Assembly: GCA_015499995.1 (NCBI GenBank) | Contig: JADNRV010000703.1 | Location: 1 to 16,834, forward strand | Reading direction: 5' to 3' | Source of the DNA: Flammula alnicola | Taxonomy: Eukaryota; Basidiomycota; Agaricomycetes; Agaricales; Strophariaceae | Length of the DNA stretch: 16,834 nucleotides | Translations under genes and position numbers: made by a program | Part shown: piece by piece, positions 9,200 to 16,834 of the stretch | How positions within the stretch are numbered: position 1 is the first letter of the stretch | Layout of the letters: every line of letters starts with the position of its first letter | The notes under the pieces: model-generated | Database searches by the model: none | What the model was told of the DNA's origin: nothing | The model's input: the letters and a program-made list of their open reading frames with translations, nothing else

Positions 9200-10781
9200 A
9201 TGACGCCCGGCGGTCCAAGAATCAAGCTTAACAGCGGCGCTGAAATTCCAGCCATTGGCCTAGGTAAGTCCAACCTGCCACAAAACTCGCTTGAACACCG
9301 TCTCAGTCTGTTTTCAGGAACCTGGCAGTCGAAACCGGGAGAAGTTGAAGTTGCAGTCGCCTATGCTATCAAGGAAGCGGGGTATAGAGCTGTTGACTGT
9401 GCTTGGTGAGAAACTGAGTCACTTCGTATGTTCTCCTGTCCGCTGACCCTGCAACGAATCGCGACTAGGGCGTATGGGAACGAGAAAGAGGTTGGCGAGG
9501 GAGTTCGTGCCTCTGGTGTCCCTAGGTCGGAAATCTTTGTAAGTCCCCTGATGTTCCCGTCGATAGAAACCTTGCACTGCCTACGTCTGACTGATGACAT
9601 GGATTTCTCCCTTTGTCTTTCGCAGATCACCAGTAAACTGTGGGGAACGTGGCATAGTCGCGTCGAGGAGTGTCTCGACCAGACCCTCGCCAATCTTGGA
9701 ATCGATTATCTTGATTGTGAGGTCAGCTGTCTAATCGGAAATGCAAATGCTAACCTGTAGATGTGCGAACCCAATTTTCCAGTGTATCTCATCCACTGGC
9801 CTATTCCTTTGAATCCCAAAGGCAACCACCCCGTCTTCCCTACACTTCCGAATGGAAAACGGGACGTAGATCACGCATGGGATTTGAAAGACACCTGGAA
9901 ACAAATGGAGGCAGTTTTGAAGAAGGGTGAGATAAAAAGCCTCCGCCGCGCGCGTGCTTTCGGAAGTCAGCATGTGCATTCAATTCTGACGACATGCTTT
10001 CGTTTTCAGGAAAGGTCAAATCAATTGGGGTTTCCAACTTTTCCGAGGCAAAGCTTGAGGAAATCCTTCCAACTGCAGAAGTGATCCCAGCCGTCGATCA
10101 GGTGAATAGGACAATCTTCCAAATGATTAGTACAAGAACCATCACTGAACGCATAAACTGTTTTAGCTCGAAATACACGTGTATAATCCTCAGCACAAGC
10201 TCATTTCCTACCTCAAATCCAAAGGAATTACACCGCAGGCGTATTCACCACTTGGCTCCACCAACTCACCGCTCTTGACCGATGAAGTCGTAACAGAAGT
10301 AGCCACCAAACATTCCTTACAGCCTGCGGATATTTTGTTGGGCTATCTTCGTACGTTATTTACGGAACTACCCCGCCATGAAGCGTTTTCTAAAGCTTAC
10401 ACATCCTCCATTTTTAGTTGCAAAGGGATTCGTGGTGCTTCCCAAGTCCGTCACGCCTGCGCGAATTGCCAGCAACTTCACAGGCGCCCTCGCAGCTGCC
10501 GAGAAGTTAGATGCTGCCGATATCGAGAAACTCGACGGCCGTGCGGCTAGTGGAAAGCAGAAGAGGTCAGTTGTTCCCGCGTTCTGTCCATCTCTATGAT
10601 ATCCGTCTATCAGTGTATGTGTACTGACGGCCTCTTTATTATTATCTGTCGCAGATTCATCACCCCTCCATGGCGTACGTACAATTCTTCAATCGTTGGG
10701 GATATATCCGAATCCTAACCTCGTCGTTTCTGTCTAGCCGTCGAACTTGGATTCGAACATTGGCCCCCGTTGCCTTTGTAG
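9200..10781 (+). CDS. Aldo-keto reductase, Gcy1/GldB type, 10 exons, 314 aa
   Basis: NADPH-dependent reductase of sugar aldehydes or ketones, probably cytosolic. Exons: 9200-9263, 9318-9405, 9469-9538, 9626-9716, 9783-9926, 10010-10101, 10167-10350, 10418-10565, 10655-10674, 10738-10781; total 945 nt. The catalytic tetrad is complete: D48 and Y53 (in VDCAWAYGNE), K78 (ITSKLW) and H109 (LIHWP). The (beta/alpha)8 barrel landmarks GVSNFS and VDQLEIHVYNPQ are present, as is the C-terminal cofactor motif LPKSVTPARI (K254, R260). The length is normal for the family. Long loop A (PLNPKGNHPVFPTLPNG) resembles fungal glycerol dehydrogenase/Gcy1 enzymes. Exon 9 is only 20 nt. Substrate cannot be read from sequence. 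The inositol oxygenase downstream on the same strand makes D-glucuronate reductase activity a reasonable guess; glycerol or xylose-type substrates are alternatives. Confidence 0.94.
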
Positions 10782-10838
10782 TCGCTGGAACGGGCGTGTA
10801 GAAGATTCTCTTTTGATCGGATTCAATTGTATGAAGTG

Positions 10839-10844
10839 AATAAA
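10839..10844 (+). terminator. Polyadenylation signal AATAAA of the aldo-keto reductase
   Basis: AATAAA 58 bases after the stop codon, in A/T-rich sequence. Confidence 0.45.
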
Positions 10845-11047
10845 TGTCGTCACCACAGTAGATGCCGCTTATGCCCGGAATGTATGTACAGAAATACCCA
10901 ATGACTTTCACCTTCTGTAGGGCTAACCTTCGGAAGGACCACTCCATAACTATGGACGACATGCGAGAAAATTAATTGACAGTCGAAGATTCAGAAGTCC
11001 TTTCAAATTGTCTGTGAACATTGTATGCATATTCTGAGTATTGAGCG

Positions 11048-11132
11048 GTTATGCGTTACCCATCTACTGATGTGTATGAATGTTACTTGGGATGCAGTAA
11101 GACTACGTGATGAGATGGGTGCAATACATAAC
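11048..11132. repeat. Imperfect inverted repeat in the gap after the aldo-keto reductase
   Basis: The left arm around 11048-11065 (GTTATG..TTACCCATCT) pairs imperfectly with the right arm 11113-11132 (AGATGGGT..CATAAC), with a loop of about 47 bases. It could be a decayed element end or a hairpin; it is short and imperfect. Confidence 0.35.
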
Positions 11133-11158
11133 ACATCGTCAATTGTCTTGGCTACCGT

Positions 11159-12049
11159 TTACCTCCTCAGCGCGAACATCGCGGAGCCGTAAGGATCTAA
11201 CCGTAGGGCAACAAGCTCTCCTGTGAGAAATCTATGCAAAGGCGTATGTGAGAAGAACGGAGGAACAAAATGTAGTACTAATGATGCTGTGTGGAAAAAC
11301 TTTGAAGATACTTGATGGAGTTCGTCGATGATGTTGCTCAATATGAACTTGGGAACTCTGGGAATTGAAGCGCTCTGGCCTGCAATTGTCCCATGGATAT
11401 GATGATGCTCGTGTTGCTGTATAGGTTCCTTTGAGGGGCGCTTGACAGGTCCCCGATCCCCGTGAGCAGTTTGCGAGAGTACAGATCGAAGATCTCAGTA
11501 ACATAGATATTGAGATCAATCTCGAAAATGAAGTGGTGCATGGGCGACGCCGCGACGGACTTACTCATTCCGACTCTTTTTCTGAGAATTTGCGAGTAAA
11601 GCTGCCCTATCCCCTCACGGAAGTTTTTCGGCGATGAAAGAGGAGATGACTAGACACCCGCATCGAAGATTTCCCCATTGCTCAAAGTGCGTTTCATTAT
11701 CAGGGTTATTTTCGATGTAGATGCTCGTCTGACCTTGAAAACCTCATTACACGCGGCCAGCCTGAGCTTGATAGGTGCCAAAGAACGTATAAAGACTTAG
11801 AATGACTTCGGTGTTGGGTAAATGGGTATCCATTAAGGAATAATGTTCAATGGAAAAGTCGAGTCCTTTCCAAAGAGTGCCCACAACCCCCTCACGGAAT
11901 CGCACGGAAGCTAAGCTGACCTTGAGGGGTCGAGGATGAGCCTGGCCAGGGATTGGACAGGGAGAGACTAAAAGCCATGCGAGCCGTCCTAGCAACACGT
12001 GGCAACGGGCGCGTGGCGTTCGCCCAGATCTGGACTTGCCGCTTCCCAA
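11159..12049 (-). pseudogene. Minus-strand coding-like fragments, unidentified
   Basis: I do not recognise this. Three neighbouring stretches on the minus strand read like protein but sit in different frames with stops between them. They are: 12049-11747, containing FREGVVGTLWKGLDFSIEHYS; 11745-11630, where one frame gives ENNPDNETHFEQWGNL; and 11568-11338, beginning MSKSVAASPMHHFIFEIDL, followed in another frame by a C-terminal-looking stretch ending at 11159. No catalytic motif, signal peptide or clear membrane segment is seen. It may be a decayed gene, a set of exons whose introns I could not place, or chance. Together with the flanks, 10845-12171 contains no gene that I can support. Confidence 0.3.
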
Positions 12050-12171
12050 GCCCAGCGAACATTCAAATGATCCTATAATCCCATGAAAATCCGCTGAAAC
12101 CCATCAATTCTTATATGTGGTTGCAGCTGCGAACTTTTGCATTACTTTTAATAGTCCCGTTGTAATCGCCG

Positions 12172-12176
12172 ATTGG
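12172..12176 (-). promoter_or_regulatory. Possible CCAAT box of the inositol oxygenase promoter
   Basis: ATTGG on the plus strand (CCAAT on the minus strand), about 150 bases before the start codon at 12325. Single short motif, weak. Confidence 0.2.
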
Positions 12177-12237
12177 AGATCAGCTCTTTCGAATTTGAGC
12201 TGGCCCATTTCTTCATCGCAGATCTCTTTTGGCGACT

Positions 12238-12244
12238 CATAAAA
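12238..12244 (+). promoter_or_regulatory. TATA-like element of the inositol oxygenase promoter
   Basis: CATAAAA about 85 bases upstream of the ATG at 12325, a normal spacing for a fungal core promoter. Confidence 0.35.
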
Positions 12245-12324
12245 GGCCGGAGTCCTTTGGTCGGAATGGTCAACACCCTCTGCTCTCCGATACCGGCCAC
12301 TCTCTTCTCTAAACACCCCCAAAA

Positions 12325-13623
12325 ATGCCTAGCATTCCCACTCAAAGCGGTCATGAGCTTGATGTTACTTCTGACGCTATTGATAATGGTGCGTTTGCGA
12401 TTTCTTTCCTGCGTCACGTCGAATTGCTGATCATGACCTTCGTTTTCAGTGAATATCATCAAAGGCAAAATGTGGAACGATAAATCCGAATTCGACGAGT
12501 CGCTGGACAAGTCTCAGTTCCGCGACTACGATGCCGCTTGCGACCGCGTGAAGAAGTTCTACAAGGAACAGCACGGTCTGTTATTACGAGTTTCTCAGAA
12601 GATGTAAAATTGTTGCTGACCATGCATGTACAGAAAAACAAACGGTGGCCTTCAATATCAAGGCCCGCGTCGACTTCAAAAGCGGAAAACGTGCTCGTAT
12701 GGGCGTCTGGGAAGCGATAGAGTTGCTCAACACTCTGATCGACGAATCAGACCCTGATGTAATTCCACTGCCCTCAAAGTTACCCTCGTTCTGGCGCTCA
12801 TGACGTCAATTTCACAGACAAGCATGTCCCAAATCGATCATCTCCTTCAAACGGCTGAAGCCATTCGAAGAGACGGAAAACCCGAGTGGATGCAGGTAAT
12901 ACATTACTGTCTATTTCCCAATCCAAAGCTTATCCCTGGAACAGGTGACTGGTCTTCTGCATGACCTTGGGAAACTGCTATTACTTTTTGGCTCAGAGGG
13001 CCAATGGGACGTTGTCGGTGTAAGTGGATCTTCATTGATGTTTCTTGACCCACCGTAGCTCACATATTGTTTCAGGATACTTTCGGTAAACATCTACACC
13101 TTGGATCTCTTCAGTAGGAATTCTAACGCTTCTCACACTATTTAGTCGTCGGTTGCAAATTCTCGGACAAGATTATCTACCCTGAAACGTTCAAGAACAA
13201 TCCAGATTCCTGTGACGCCGTGTACTCGACTGAATACGGCATTTACAAGCCGCACTGTGGCCTTGACAATGTCATGCTGTCTTGGGGTCACGACGAGGTA
13301 AGCCGTACCAACTCCATCGTCTTTCTCATGCCTGACTAACCTTTGATTGACTTTAGTATCTTTATAATGTCCTGAAGGATCAAAGCTCCCTGCCCGCCGA
13401 AGGTCTGGCCATGATTCGGTACCACAGTTTCTACCCATGGCACAGAGAGGGTGCCTATTCACACCTGACCAACGAAAAGGACGAGCAGATCCTTGAAGCC
13501 GTCAAGGCCTTCAACCCTTACGACCTATACAGCAAATGCGACGAACCTTGCAACGTCGAACAACTGCGACCGTACTACCAAAACTTAATCGCAAAATTCT
13601 TTCCTCCCGTTCTCGACTGGTGA
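12325..13623 (+). CDS. MIOX: myo-Inositol oxygenase, 8 exons, 298 aa
   Basis: Mixed-valent di-iron oxygenase of the HD-domain fold that cleaves myo-inositol with O2 to D-glucuronate; cytosolic. Exons: 12325-12388, 12450-12575, 12634-12758, 12818-12895, 12945-13019, 13076-13085, 13146-13297, 13357-13623; total 897 nt. All iron ligands have counterparts: H113 (IDHLLQTAE), H137 and D138 (LLHDLGK), H208 (SWGHDE), H233 ([10 protein letters not shown]) and D266 (FNPYDLY). The substrate-contact lysine of the HDxxK stretch is K141. The usual C-terminus LRPYYQ...FFPPVLDW is present and the length matches the family. The start is the first ATG of the frame, in A-rich context. Exon 6 is a 10-nt microexon (coding D-T-F plus one base), needed to join QWDVVG to the [14 protein letters not shown] segment. 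The gene is intact and very likely functional. Confidence 0.97.
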
Positions 13624-13997
13624 TTTGTTCTTCCTGCTTTTTTTCTTGTGCTTTCTGCTCTGCTCCACATAGATGCTTGCTATCCCTCCCGCTCACGATA
13701 ATGTCTTGTTATTTATTTCCCAAAACTCCTAGACGATCCGGCCACAATCCCTCACGCCTGGCGTTAGACTTCGGCATGGCCTTAGATTAGTAACCATATA
13801 CCTTAATTCCGTTGCATTGTATCGATACGCTATTCTCCGTCGATCCCGAGAATAAACCTTTTTAACGTTCCGCCGGCGATATACATTCCCAGGGCCAGTA
13901 CGATCAGCGGCAGATTTCGGCTTGGTAGCAGAGATACCTCCGAGATGCAATCCATCATTTCACAAATTTCGAATACACCCTTCTCCTAGATACCACC
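13624..13997 (+). other. Intergenic region between inositol oxygenase and the HAD phosphatase
   Basis: 374 bases holding the 3' untranslated region of the first gene (AATAAA at 13851-13856, 228 bases past its stop) and the leader and promoter of the next. No further gene or clear promoter motif is seen. Confidence 0.6.
13851..13856 (+). terminator. Candidate polyadenylation signal of the inositol oxygenase gene
   Basis: AATAAA followed by a T run, 228 bases downstream of the stop codon. Confidence 0.35.
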
Positions 13998-15363
13998 ATG
14001 TCCGAACCAGTTGCTCCTGAAAGTACTCTTCCATACCCTCCTATCCACCAAGACAAGAAGGTCATCGTATTATCTGACTGGTTGGTTTGCGAATTTAAAC
14101 TTCTGTATCGTGACTAAGGTCGAGCTCTTTTCTTTCTGCAATACCACAGGGATGGCACGATCACTACATTTGATTCAAATGATTGTACGTCATCCACGCG
14201 AAACGGTGCCTCTTGACTGAGATCATTATTGATAATTGTGCCGATCCCAGATATGACGGACAATTTGGGCTTCGGGAAAGCGAAACGGCGGAAGGCAACC
14301 TGGAGATTCTTGCCGGTCAAGACACATTCAGGTGTGAAATCATAAATGTCCTTAGGCGCCCAACGCATTTACTGACTTGATTATCTGCGCTATCAGAGAT
14401 GGATTCCGGAAAATGCTCGCGAGTGTTGTCGCGAATGGCCATACTTTCGAGCAGTGCAAGGAAATTCTTCGACAAAGTACGTGGGATACTACCCATATGG
14501 AAATTGTTGGCAGCTTCTAAAGCGCCTACAAAATGGTCCAGACATCAGGTTGGATCCAGGCTTCAAGGATTTCTATGACTGGTGCAAAAGCAATGATATC
14601 CCTGTCATCATTGTCTCCAGGTAAGTCCGGGAATAATCAGATGCTGGATCCCGTCGTCGTCGTTGCCACCGGCGGCGGCCCTGCATCCGACTCGGAGTCG
14701 TCCATTCCGTTTGACTGAACGCATATTTCAGCGGAATGGCTCCACTCATCCGAGCAGTCCTCTCAAACCTCGTCGGCCAAGAAGCAGCAGACGAAATCGA
14801 AGTAATAGGGAACGATGCGACAGTTTTTCCTGACGGAAAATGGGAAATCAAGTTCAGACACCCATCAAGGTGAGCATCCTTGCAAGTGCGCCCTGCGGAG
14901 CGGGAGCGGGATCCGCGTGCAATGCAAAGTGCATGCGCAATCACCTGCATTTTTTTAATTGTGCTGGATGCTGTTGAATCCAAGCTCATATATGCGTATT
15001 ATTCACACACAGCGGTTTCGGGCACGATAAGTCGCAGGCGATCCTCCCTTACCGCAGGTTACCAAACCCTCCGACCTTGATTTTCTTCGGCGATGGAGTA
15101 TCAGGTACGTGTTTCCTCTATCTTGGTCCAACCTAGTACGGCCGCCCATCGCTGATGTACCTGGGCCCGACTAAAGATATTTCGGCTGCGAAGTATGCCG
15201 ACGTCCTCTTCGTGAAAACGAAGGCAGACGGGGAAAACGATCTCGCGGTGTACTGTCAAAGGAGGGAATTAAACACACATTATTTTCGGATTTCGTAAAG
15301 GTCTTGCCAGTGGTGGAGTCCATCGTAAAGGGGGAAAAGTCGATCGACGATGTCGTCGTATAG
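13998..15363 (+). CDS. HAD-family phosphatase similar to yeast Pyp1 (polyol phosphatase), 8 exons, two apparent -1 frameshifts
   Basis: Exons: 13998-14080, 14150-14184, 14251-14331, 14397-14476, 14542-14620, 14732-14869, 15013-15104, 15177-15363; total 775 nt, two short of 777. HAD motifs (frame restored): D27-W-D29-G-T (nucleophile and acid/base), VSSG 118-121, K172 in GFGHDKSQ, and GDGVSD 192-197. SNDYMTDNLGFG, RLDPGFKDF and LVGQE follow the yeast YNL010W/Pyp1 family, which dephosphorylates polyol phosphates. The frame breaks after KAKRR at about 14290-14292 (next block EGNLEILAG is one frame over) and after CQR at about 15260-15262 (next block EGIKHTLFSDF). In both places one extra G in an existing G run heals the frame. 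No GT-AG intron can explain either break. As written, translation stops early, so this is either a young pseudogene or an intact gene with two homopolymer sequencing errors. Introns 14621-14731 (111) and 14870-15012 (143) are longer than average. Confidence 0.88.
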
Positions 15364-15427
15364 ATTGTATAGACTCTAGAACGCTTCAGGTTAGCGTCCT
15401 CCATATACTATTAAGTACACATGCGAG

Positions 15428-15433
15428 AATAAA
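15428..15433 (+). terminator. Polyadenylation signal of the HAD phosphatase gene
   Basis: AATAAA 65 bases past the stop codon, within an A-rich stretch. Confidence 0.45.
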
Positions 15434-16009
15434 AAGGACAGGCAGGGAGGTGCACATGTAGATGCGATGGTAGGTACATAATAGTTGGACGATATATAAA
15501 TCGATACAAGCGAACGAAAGCTCGGAGATGCCCATTGCTGAGTTCCTAGGGGCTCGCCCTTACTCTTTTAGTGTGTTAACGTTTAATAAAGGGTCTGGAT
15601 GTCCACCGAACAAAAATTATGACAACTGGAAATTGAGGCTGATTGAGGGTGTTTAGAAGTGCCATATGGCGATGAGAGCGTATCCGTGAGCCACCGCTGA
15701 GATCGCGCTCGGATTATTTCTGGCCAGAGATCGAAAAGGATGGGAATGTTTTCAGAGGTGGTCATTGCGATGGACAGATTAGCCAAACAGAACCCAGATG
15801 GATGCAATTGCGCGAGTCACAGCAAAGAAACCACAATTTGATGGTTGTGGTGGCAGGAAGATATGCGATAAGCGAAGAAACCGCCATTTGGATGGTGTAG
15901 CGAGGATAAAGCTTCGGAGGAAGGAAGGGGAAAGCATTCAAGGTTTTCCTGGGATTTCCAGTTTTCCACAATCATGAGCCCGACGATAATCCGTTCGCTA
16001 TCTTCTGGC
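15434..16009. other. Intergenic region between convergent genes
   Basis: No gene is supported here. It should contain the 3' ends of the HAD phosphatase (+) and of the minus-strand gene ending at 16010. A second AATAAA occurs near 15584 on the plus strand. An imperfect direct repeat lies at 15821-15897. Open frames across 15583-16009 have no recognisable features. Confidence 0.5.
15821..15897. repeat. Imperfect direct repeat, about 27 bp, 50-bp period
   Basis: The segment from 15821 (AGCAAAGAAACCACAATTTG) recurs in altered form from 15871 (AGCGAAGAAACCGCCATTTG). Both are followed by a GATGG-type stretch. The repeat is non-coding. Confidence 0.5.
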
Positions 16010-16834
16010 TTATCCCTGCAAGAGCGCCTCCAAGCCACCACCCAGCCGTTTCCAGTCCTTCGCACTCCCATGGTGCGCGTGTCCATCGGCAAAATAAAAT
16101 AGGCCATGGCCGCCAGCTGCATTGCGCGCCTTGATCCCATATACCGCCATCGCCACCCCCAACACAAGGACCGTGCCCGCAAGCATTGTCTTCTTCTCCA
16201 TCTGTCCGAATGGCGACTTTCGCAGTTTTCGCCGTTTGCGTCGCGCCTTGCCAGCTTCTTTTCCCGCCTTGCTGCTGCTTGGCGACTCCTTCTGATCGTA
16301 GTCGACTTCCACGTAAGAATAGACAACGAGTTCGGGATGCGAAACCATAGCTTCGGCCGTGTGGTCTGACGGTAAGGCCGAAAGTGATTCAGACCACGTA
16401 AACACCACGCTCTGCGGGCCCATTATTGACGAGAGCGCGAGTCCAGAATGTGATGGAGGAAATTTCTCGTACAACTCATCGGCCTGCTTTAGGAGATCGG
16501 TAAGGATGAGCATGGGGGCCTTGAACTGCGCATGAACAGTGGGTGATGGTATGTCAGATTCTTCAATCTTCACGGGGTTAACCACAGATGTAGTCGTCCC
16601 GTTCGCTGGTATCTGGGAATTTTTTGAAGATGATAGAGAGTCTGTATCTCCGTCTTCCTTCGGTGGGTGTTCGCTAACCTCCGATGTGTGTTCGCTAACC
16701 TCCGAAATCGAATCGTTATTCTGCGGAGGAATTTCGTTGGAGCCGATCGTTGGGCCAAGCGTTTCCGGAGAATTCTCGAGATCGTCGGGAGGTCTGCGAC
16801 TGTCGGAGGGTGCTTTCTCGTCATCTGAAATGGG
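16010..16834 (-). CDS. C-terminal part of an unrecognised protein with one membrane segment (5' part outside the window)
   Basis: The frame is open from the window edge (16834) to a stop at 16010-16012 and gives 274 visible residues. The first 85 or so are acidic and Ser/Pro-rich, probably disordered, with a 7-residue tandem repeat SEVSEHT/SEVSEHP. A globular-looking part follows (PMLILTDLLKQADELYEKF, then SIMGPQSVVFTWSES and PELVVYSYVEVD). Then comes a strongly basic stretch (ARRKRRKLRK) and a hydrophobic segment at about 216-234 of the visible part (MLAGTVLVLGVAMAVYG), with about 40 residues after it. Basic residues before the helix suggest a cytosolic N-terminal side, as in a C-terminally anchored protein. 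It faintly recalls the tail of some basidiomycete TBC (RabGAP) proteins, but no TBC motif is visible here. I do not assign a function. Confidence 0.72.
   Translation of the reverse strand, partial: PISDDEKAPSDSRRPPDDLENSPETLGPTIGSNEIPPQNNDSISEVSEHTSEVSEHPPKEDGDTDSLSSSKNSQIPANGTTTSVVNPVKIEESDIPSPTVHAQFKAPMLILTDLLKQADELYEKFPPSHSGLALSSIMGPQSVVFTWSESLSALPSDHTAEAMVSHPELVVYSYVEVDYDQKESPSSSKAGKEAGKARRKRRKLRKSPFGQMEKKTMLAGTVLVLGVAMAVYGIKARNAAGGHGLFYFADGHAHHGSAKDWKRLGGGLEALLQG
16667..16705 (-). repeat. 21-bp tandem duplication in coding sequence
   Basis: An 18-base block (16667-16684) recurs exactly at 16688-16705 with a 21-base period, coding the doubled SEVSEH unit of the minus-strand protein. Confidence 0.8.

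Noticed and set aside
10660..10962. 100-codon minus-strand frame over the aldo-keto reductase 3' end
   Set aside because: It is antisense to the last two aldo-keto reductase exons and the polyadenylation signal; no family features.
12148..12510. 120-codon minus-strand frame over the inositol oxygenase 5' end
   Set aside because: It is antisense to exons 1 and 2 of a clearly real gene.
15817..16326. 169-codon minus-strand frame
   Set aside because: It overlaps, in another frame, the open frame that continues to the window edge and carries a clear membrane segment; it is Arg-rich as expected of a shadow frame.

Overview
The window looks like nuclear DNA of a filamentous basidiomycete, most likely an Agaricomycete. 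The genes are split by many GT-AG introns, mostly 47-70 bases long. The gene content (a fungal DDX60-like helicase, an HNH_2-type nuclease of a mushroom-expanded family, myo-inositol oxygenase, a Gcy1-type aldo-keto reductase, a Pyp1-type HAD phosphatase) fits that group. No rRNA, tRNA, CRISPR or bacterial-type operon signal is seen.

Layout. 1-1926 (+): remains of an HNH_2 nuclease gene, cut at the window's left edge. It is broken by about five single-base frameshifts and by a 561-bp non-autonomous DNA transposon with 19-bp exact terminal inverted repeats and a TA target duplication (1072-1632). 2202-8348 (-): a complete 16-exon gene for a 1761-residue DDX60/SKI2-type DExH RNA helicase, convergent with the HNH relic. 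8349-9199: upstream region holding a weakly supported two-exon small gene (8717-9018). 9200-10781 (+): a complete 10-exon aldo-keto reductase. 10782-12324: no intact gene; minus-strand coding-like fragments (11159-12049) that I cannot identify, then the promoter of the next gene. 12325-13623 (+): a complete 8-exon myo-inositol oxygenase with a 10-nt microexon. 13998-15363 (+): an 8-exon HAD phosphatase resembling yeast Pyp1 (polyol phosphatase), whose reading frame needs one base added at each of two G runs. 15364-16009: intergenic. 16010-16834 (-): C-terminal part of an unrecognised protein with one membrane segment; it runs off the right edge.

Exon models for the helicase, aldo-keto reductase and inositol oxygenase were joined by hand. 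Each sums to an exact multiple of three (5286, 945 and 897 nt), which is an independent check on the splice sites. The HAD model is two bases short of a multiple of three, matching its two apparent one-base losses.

How the genes may work together. Inositol oxygenase makes D-glucuronate. A Gcy1/GldB-type aldo-keto reductase next door is a good candidate for the following reduction to L-gulonate, and a polyol-phosphate phosphatase lies just beyond. All three are on the same strand and could form a small inositol/polyol metabolism neighbourhood. This is inference from family and position only. The HNH relic shows clear transposon damage. The frameshifts in the HAD gene may be real or assembly errors.
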